DNA of 64,000 bases, from contig OENT01000649.1 of assembly GCA_900239685.1 (NCBI GenBank), positions 24,861 to 88,860 on the forward strand, in the 5' to 3' direction. This document shows, piece after piece, positions 57,116-64,000 of the stretch (position 1 is its first letter; each line of letters begins with the position of its first letter). The translations under genes were made by a program, and so were the position numbers. The DNA comes from Rotaria macrura (Eukaryota; Rotifera; Eurotatoria; Philodinida; Philodinidae). The notes below the pieces were generated by a model. The model saw only the letters and a list, made by a program, of their open reading frames with translations, was not told the DNA's origin and did not search any database.

Positions 57116-60100
57116 CCATTGTTCCATGAACATCTATAATAACACAAAATAGCGATTAGAAATACTTTGATCATACACAAATTACCAGTTACTGTACCTA
57201 CAGATGTGTGTGATTATGCTGACGAGAATGTTCACAATTTTTATTAGTTTAAAACGTTTTTAGTACTAGGTTTATCAAAAAGCAAATAAATAAATTTTTA
57301 CTAAAACTTACCATGAAGGAGATCAAATACGCTTTTCTATTCGATTGTTCAACATGAGTGTATTACGCGATTTTTCAATGTTTAGAAAATATTTTCAAAT
57401 CGCCATTTACTTCAAGTTTACATTTTGGTGAATATAACGAAATTCAAATGTTTTGACATTTCTAAATTAAACATGTGTAAGAAAATCATTCATGTCAGAA
57501 ATTCGAATTTTAAATAAATTAATGTAGCAGTCATATTTCTATAGTATGCAATGACGTACTCACATAAAAATAGTCGATCTAATAATTAATCCAAATTCTC
57601 TAATACTTTATGAAAGAGAATGTTCTCTAAATTACTTTCTTAATACATCGTTGTAGTGGTTGTGTGGCAACGGTAGATTTCCAATCGTGATGAACATCTA
57701 TGCTACCTATCTACATGTATTATAGATATTTCAATATCTTTAAGGGATACTATCTGTTCAATGTGTTTTCATTGAAAAACTGCAGCAATGATATTGTCCT
57801 TGCAGTTTTGCGTCATCTTTGATTCAAATATTTTCTTAAAAATCAGACATAATACAAAACAATCGTCAATTCTGAGTCTAGTCGAATACTTTTGCTTATC
57901 ATTTCTATTATGAACTGTTCAGTGAAATATTTCCCATAAAAACAACTCAGCTCTTCATTAAAATACACCACAGTCAATGCCATGAATATAAAAAAAGGAA
58001 AAGATCTTACTCATTTCTTATTTCAATTTGTGCATGGTATCGTAAAATTACATATATTAACCTACTTCTATTGACGAACAATGATTATAACATTTTCCGT
58101 ACACATGAAAAACGCATCGAATTTTGAACGAACCCTAATTATTTGCAAGGAAGTTTCATATATCTGAATCAGTATTCCTATTTTCCGCTAACATCTTCAA
58201 ACCCGAGTTTGTAATTATTTCTTTAATGCTATATTAAAAGTTTTTTGTTCGTAATTTTCAACTAAACTATAATTACTAATTAGACTATAATTATGCTCTC
58301 TAATCTATTTAAAGATTTCGTGTCATCTCGTTCATCATCATATTGCATCGAAATCAAACAGCACTTCTCATCTTAAGCTATAGATTTATACTATCGAATA
58401 CAGTTAAGATTTCAGAGTCTTCGCATAACTTATCGTGTGGAATTGTATGTTGAAAAAACATGACAACTTTGAATATTATTATTCTTGTCGTTGAAACATC
58501 AGTAAATTGGTTTTTGTTCTCAACGCATCAAATGTTGAGTATCCATCCAATAAATGAAACAATGAGCCGCAGAAAGTCAAACTGAATGATCAGAATCTCC
58601 TCCCTAGTCGAAAATCTTGTAAGCAAGATCTCGAGACTTTAAGTACAGATCCATAAGATCTTGAATACAAATATTCAGAATCTTTAATTTAATATGCGAT
58701 CTTTAATGATGGTTTTTGGTCTAATCTTTGGTTTAGATAATTAGATCTTTTAAACTAATAATTATAATTCTTCAAAGATCTTCAGTTAAATCATTGTTTC
58801 TTAATTTATTTTTGATAGTCAGAAATCTCTATCTGAATACCGAATCAAAGTTGACATTCATTGCTCAGTTCATGTGGATAATTAACAGCGATCAAAAAAT
58901 ATATCTATCAGTGCAAATTCACACAAAGAAAATTTACAGCGTGAAAGACAGAAATTTTCTGCTTTTAGCCATATTTTGATTCAAACTTCTATCTAGTGTA
59001 TTAAATTTTTGTTTCTAATTAATGAAACTATTTTTCAATCATTATTCGCCTCGATTTTTATATAAAATCATCGGTTCATGGTGATGAAATTAAGTCGATG
59101 TTTATTTATTTAAGAAATCTTTATTCAATAGTTTAAACAGCTATATTTATAATCCCAGAAAAGTTATTATAGAAAGAGAGATCAAACAAAAGAATTTCTC
59201 TAAATGTAATATTTGATCGTCATAAAAATCTTAAACATGTTTTATTTATCTCGTTTATCAGAAAGTGTATTAACTTTAAGAAATTTGAATTCTAAAACAT
59301 CTTATATCGAAACGAGCATCATCAATATTCTTATAAAATGAGAAATTTTCTGAAATTTACATAAGATTAATCTAAAAACTCGTTGTTACTAATATACAAA
59401 GATTTTTATTGAATTATCATATACTCTTTCTTGCTGTTCATAAGTTTCATGCTATTATTTACAAGTGCTTCCGCAATCGCAAAATTTCTAACACATCTAT
59501 GATATTCAAAAGAGTTAATATGATTAAATTTCGAGTCGTTTTTCTAGCTAATTTAGGAATTTAAAAATATGTAAATACACTTATCATATCGCTTTTCTTT
59601 TTACTCAAGATCTTGAGAGAAGTATAAAAGGAAACGAAATATTTTCCATAACTTTGATTCAGGGGGGGGGGGTAACGAGAGGGTGCGTGGGATGCTGCAT
59701 CCCCTTGGGTTTTGAAATTATCCTGTAGTGATAGGGAAATCTAGTCTATATCTATACTGCGTGCGCCCCTTACCACACACACTCCGTTCAGTGCCCACCC
59801 CCCCCCCTCCGTCTTGACTTGCCATAATTTTTGAATAGATATTGCCAATATCTGATATACAGATTTATCTGATAAAGATCTCTATGTAAAAATTATCTTG
59901 ATCCACATATTGATAATCCCTAAATGTTCGACTTCATCTAGTTTTATTGTGAAATTAGTCAAACTTTCGTTTTTCGCCCGCTATTTAATAATAGTTCATC
60001 AACATCATCTCACTTTTCATTGTAATTTATGTCGTGCTTCATCATAATAATATGCAAATAGTTTTTTAAAGAGGTCAAGATAACGCCTTTCGATAGGATA

Positions 60101-60860
60101 AAATAAGATGCACACTCTATAAAACACAAGCATACAGGTATTAGGAGAGTGAGACGAGGATATGCACAAATATATGTATGAGATAATTTAAAAAACAAAC
60201 ATGCCTAACGTCTCTTAATCTTTGATTAATATATCATGATCCTCTACCGAAAGAAATACTACGGTATATTTAGAGTTTACCCCATGGAAATAAGTAGTAT
60301 ACACAAATTCAATCTGTGTAAATAAATCTCATTAATAATTTAACTGACACAGTTGTAATATGTTTTTAATGTGAATGAAAGCCATGCTGGAGCATTACGC
60401 TTCGTTTCACATTCTCAATTAATGTTTTATCGTTGGATCCTATAATATGAATTCTTATTTGAGGCGTAAACTTGTTTACCATGTGTTTACTCTTCTTAAT
60501 TATGCTACAAAACTTCAAAACTAAGATCAACGACAATGAAACTTCATACTTCATTCACACTGACGAACTTTTTCAATGCTAAAGTGTTTGAAAGCATGAA
60601 ATTTTTTCGTATTTTATTGAAAACTTTCTTCTCGCGAGCAAAGATTCAGAACGCAGAATTTTCAACGTGGTCGATGATCGAGTGACGTTAATTGTACGGT
60701 CGGTTAAAGCAATCGGTTCTTTTTCTTTTAACTTTTTATGTTCTGTTTATAAAGTGGAATGAATTGGTAAATATTCACACATTCTGCGAGAGAAAAAAGC
60801 AACAGAAAGAACAATTTTTTTGTCAATGACAACTTGTAGTTTATTCTCACACGTCTTAAA
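57116..60860. other. AT-rich gene desert
   Basis: About 3.7 kb with no supported gene apart from the candidate MITE at 59660. Frames at 58794-58979, 60010-60198 and 60366-60554 lack motifs. Confidence 0.4.
59660..59811. mobile_element. Candidate hAT-type MITE with G and C homopolymers
   Basis: 152 bp beginning CAG followed by a run of eleven G in total, and ending in a run of ten C then tccg. In reverse the right end reads CGGAGGGG and continues GGGTGGGCACTGAACGGAG, similar to the left GGGTAACGAGAGGGTGCG. Flanking octamers ctttgatt and tcttgact match at five of eight bases. The GC content contrasts sharply with the surroundings. It is non-coding. Confidence 0.45.
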
Positions 60861-62072
60861 ATGTTTCGACTTAAGAGCGTCTCGTCATTATTTTTTTCTA
60901 TAGCTGCAATACTCGTTTGTTTTGTTTTTGTTCTTCATCTTTTGGCTCCAGCGTATGAATCGCTCGATGATAGTGATTTACATTCAAATAAACCATTTGC
61001 CGCTATTCGATTCTTACCACGTAGTTGGATTCATGTTACAACCACAACTGTTTTCATACCAGCTGAACCTAATCGACAGATGACAAAACCTGCGTTAGAA
61101 TGTCGAGAAGCTCTACTCACCAATCAACAGTATCGGGCAAGACCTATAGTTCGCGGTGTTATTGTTCGTTTTCCATCATTGAAAGCCGATTATTACTTTG
61201 TACAATTTCTTTGGTTTTACAGAAGTTGGATAGAATCTGAAATGTTTACACTCGATCGTTGGCGTACAGATATAATTGTACTTATTGATGATCGATTTCC
61301 AAATGCAACACAAAAGCTATTAGAGCATTTAGATTGTCATCTAGAAAATCAGCGAACATCTCGTCGACAAATATCACGATGTATACTTGTGAATCATAAA
61401 TTGTTCTCACAAAGATCAATATCTGAACGTCAATTTTATATTGAAACATATCCTTTGCTTAGTCTTATGAATGAATTCAATGATAATGTTGATCGTTTAT
61501 TTGCTATTCATGATTATATAAGTCAACTCAATATAAATCAAACATTGATGTATGATTTTTTAATGATAACAACAATGAATACGTTTTTAACAACACAATT
61601 CGGAAAATATGTTCCATTGAAATGTTCATTTCTTCTTGGAACAGCACCTGACTATTCAACATTTTATGGTAAAACGAATCAAGTAATACATTTTACTCAT
61701 ACACTTTTATCAACATTAAAAAGTTCAAACAACAAAAGTCAATTTAATCTATCCATCGATTTTTTATCAACAATCGAAAACTTGAAAGCAAAATATTTAT
61801 TCATTGAAAATCAAGTTGATATATCATGTGATTCAAAAAAGACAACATATCGAACATCTATATATCATTTAAAATGTTATGCACATTCAACAAGTTTATT
61901 TTCAGAAAAAATGTTTCGTGAAAGAGCATATGATGGATACGACAAAGAACCATTCAACATTTATATAGCACGTGAATACGCAACACTAATGGCACTACAA
62001 TCAAAAGTTATGTCACTTGATGATTTGCATTTACTAGCTGTTAATGTAACACGTCGAGAGACTTACACATAA
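60861..62072 (+). CDS. Type II membrane protein, unknown lumenal domain
   Basis: A single exon of 403 codons. A short basic N-terminus (MFRLK) is followed by one membrane segment at residues 9-30, then a long lumenal region, the usual plan of Golgi enzymes. The lumenal domain has IVRFPSLKADYYFVQFLWFYRSW and TDIIVLIDDRFPNAT, reminiscent of the Rossmann strand and acidic motif (IDD) of glycosyltransferase-like folds, then IETYPLLSLMNEF and FGKYVPLKCSFLLGT. It may belong to the uncharacterised DUF7164-type family known from nematodes and rotifers; this assignment is from memory of similar proteins and is unverified. There are several sequons. An AATAAA lies about 78 bases past the stop. Confidence 0.75.
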   Translation: MFRLKSVSSLFFSIAAILVCFVFVLHLLAPAYESLDDSDLHSNKPFAAIRFLPRSWIHVTTTTVFIPAEPNRQMTKPALECREALLTNQQYRARPIVRGVIVRFPSLKADYYFVQFLWFYRSWIESEMFTLDRWRTDIIVLIDDRFPNATQKLLEHLDCHLENQRTSRRQISRCILVNHKLFSQRSISERQFYIETYPLLSLMNEFNDNVDRLFAIHDYISQLNINQTLMYDFLMITTMNTFLTTQFGKYVPLKCSFLLGTAPDYSTFYGKTNQVIHFTHTLLSTLKSSNNKSQFNLSIDFLSTIENLKAKYLFIENQVDISCDSKKTTYRTSIYHLKCYAHSTSLFSEKMFRERAYDGYDKEPFNIYIAREYATLMALQSKVMSLDDLHLLAVNVTRRETYT

Positions 62073-62149
62073 ATCAGTATGTAGAAAAAAAAATATTTAG
62101 AAATTCTTTTTTTCTCTTTTCTGTAGTATTGTTTTTATCGATGCGTGTG

Positions 62150-62155
62150 AATAAA
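62150..62155 (+). terminator. Polyadenylation signal AATAAA
   Basis: AATAAA 78 bases downstream of the type II membrane-protein stop and in its orientation. Confidence 0.4.
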
Positions 62156-64000
62156 TCGTGTATAAATTTTTTTTCTATGCAAAAAATAATAACAGAAAAA
62201 CTTCGGAAGTAATTAAAAAAAAATATGTATAGTTGATAAAAAAAACCATTCAAGAACTTGACAGACTGAAAAAGAAGCAAAACAGAACAAATATTTATTG
62301 ATTCGCAAATATTTCGAGAACAAAAGTTAACGTTAATAGAAATTTGAACTTTTCTTATTCATAACTAAAAAGAAATCAATTAATGAGAAATGACTTGTTA
62401 GAAACAAAAAAGAAAAGGCTAATGATAAACGTTCTATTTAGATATTGAATTCTCGTAATTGTAAATCCGTGATACTGTTCATTTCACACATGTCCTGTTA
62501 ATGCTTCGTCCAGAACTAAAATATGGCTTTTGAAATATGATCATATAGTATTCAATATATGCAAGTAAATATTCAACAAGATTCCTTTCATGTTCTACTA
62601 ATACTATTTATAAGAAAAGTGTCACACGCATCGTAAAAATATCTATCTGCATGAATGAAATGACAGACGAGCTCATAACTGCGAGTTGGAAATGATTAAC
62701 CCATGTTTTTCTTTCGAGTCTAGCTTCAATCTATTCATATATAAGTTAACTGATAGTATTTGAGTTTAGGCAAACGTTTGCTGTGTTTTTGGTTGAGTAT
62801 GTGAGTTGATGTCGTCGAAATTAAATCTCATTAATAAAGAACGATTCTTTCTAAAGATGATCACGTTTCAAGTACCCGAAAAGATTTTCCGTGTTAATAT
62901 GAACGATGTGTTACACTTCTTCAGCTGATTGATTATTATCATCATAACATTTAATCATTGTATCATTGATAAAATTTGATTGTACCAAATTCTTGCTGCT
63001 GTCCTAGTATCATACTCAATAAGAAAACTACGCCAGTGGATGCATGCTGGCATAAAAAAAGACTCGAATATATTTATTTTTCTGCATGCTTTAATTTAAT
63101 TCCTTTTAAATCTTTAGCTCCGCCAGTGCGGATCTAATAATTGAAATAAGCTTTATTGTTAATGATGTCTTATAGAATAATATATCTCCGAGCGTGCATT
63201 TATCGTAATTGTTTAAAACTAGATCAAGAAAAATCTATGATTGCAAAAGAAAATATGATCACGAGAAAATATTTTTCATTCTACAATAACGGAACTGATT
63301 ATAAACGAGTAGATTGTAGTTGAAATATTTATTTCTCGTTGATTATTATTTTATCTTTCATGTTTCAAATTTATATTCTTATCTCAAGCGGCTTTCATTT
63401 TGCTGCTTTCGCTTTGCTGCTTAGATTCAAAGAAATTACATTTATTATTGAGGAACAAGAATTTATGAACTATGTAAGTCATATTCATTTTCAAAAGCAA
63501 CATGACATTTTCATGTATTCCATCATCTTAAGTATTACTGTAACAAGCGAGAGTACTTGTTTAATTACAATTCCATGTTCATTGTAAATAGAACAATGTA
63601 GTACTATTAATGAGAAGTGTTGATTCAACATTATGTATGCAAAAGACACTGGTGGTATGATTGTTAGAAGACATGGCACAATTCCTTATGAAAGAAACAA
63701 TGATTCTATATTAAAGAGAAACATATTTCGTAGATCCAAACTAGATTCTGATGGTAGAAACTGTGTAGCAATACTACAATCAGGAAGGATATTGACATCA
63801 CATAATAATAATGATTACTTGACAGTATATCAAACATGTCTTTAGTATAAAATATTTTCAATAAACTCAAATCGAAAATATTACTAAGGACCAGTGGCGA
63901 TAAGACCACTTTTCGGCCCAAAATATTTTCAACAAATAACTATATGATGGAGATCAGGTCTATATGGGCTACCAATACCGCAAGTTCATTTTGTTAAAAA
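62156..64000. other. AT-rich right end of the window
   Basis: No supported gene. Strings cgccagtgg/gccagtgcgg near 63031 and 63122, and ccagtggcgataag near 63892, resemble ends of DNA transposons, but no paired repeats with a target duplication were found. Confidence 0.35.

Noticed and set aside
63028..63135. cgccagtgg and ccgccagtgcgg as possible transposon ends
   Set aside because: Flanking octamers do not match and no inverted partner of useful length was found.
63633..63845. 70-codon frame MYAKDTGGMIVRRHG
   Set aside because: No family match, no introns to extend it, and AT-rich flanks on both sides.
1..64000. tRNA, rRNA, CRISPR or spliced-leader RNA genes
   Set aside because: No matching conserved boxes, arrays or leader sequence were seen by eye; a covariance-model scan (tRNAscan-SE, Infernal) would be decisive.

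Overview
This window is nuclear DNA from a small animal, most likely a bdelloid rotifer (inference). The sequence is AT-rich. Genes are interrupted by GT-AG introns that are mostly 45-100 bp. The gene repertoire is metazoan (AP-2 sigma, PIG-O, bifunctional CoA synthase, TRIM-NHL, a rhodopsin-like GPCR). Mixed in are single-exon or decayed genes of a kind usually found in bacteria and fungi: an HXXXDG acyltransferase, an isopenicillin-N-synthase-like oxygenase and a secreted beta-propeller. Several genes have a polypyrimidine-AG splice acceptor directly before the start codon, as expected for spliced-leader trans-splicing, which bdelloids are known to use. No rRNA, tRNA, CRISPR or bacterial operon signals were seen.

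Layout. 0.4-2.1 kb (+): six-exon single-pass membrane protein. 2.7-3.8 kb (+): unrecognised coding-like fragments. 4.1-6.6 kb (+): a protein with a helical, ARM-like N-terminus, a TIR domain and a C-terminal SAM-like domain. 6.7-7.4 kb (-): glutathione peroxidase, convergent with the TIR gene and carrying a one-base frameshift as sequenced. 8.7-10.4 kb: coding relics. 11.3-12.8 kb (-): condensation-type acyltransferase. 13-16.1 kb: a direct duplication of about 750 bp flanking a terminal-inverted-repeat element, with one ambiguous base where about 33 bp is missing. 16.7-17.1 kb: foldback hAT-type MITE. 21.6-24.3 kb (+): ten-exon TRIM-NHL gene. 25.1-26.1 kb (-): secreted propeller protein. 28.2-40.6 kb (-): five co-oriented genes in transcription order: B-box-like protein, F-box protein, PIG-O, AP-2 sigma, CoA synthase. 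F-box and PIG-O are 19 bp apart. 44.3 kb: second hAT MITE. 44.8-45.8 kb (-): decayed 2OG-Fe(II) oxygenase. 47.9-49.3 kb (-): GPCR. 52.8-53.5 kb: GGCGGC-rich degenerate repeat. 53.5-60.8 kb: long gene desert. 60.9-62.1 kb (+): type II membrane protein.

How the genes work together. The five-gene minus-strand block looks like a spliced-leader-processed cluster, but its members do unrelated jobs (ubiquitin ligase adaptor, GPI anchor assembly, clathrin adaptor, CoA synthesis). No single pathway is implied. The TIR protein is the best candidate for an immune or NAD-consuming factor. Elsewhere the window is accessory in character: MITEs, duplications, pseudogenes and probable transferred genes separated by AT-rich spacers. 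Exon boundaries were deduced by hand from frame, splice consensus and family motifs; none was checked against transcripts.
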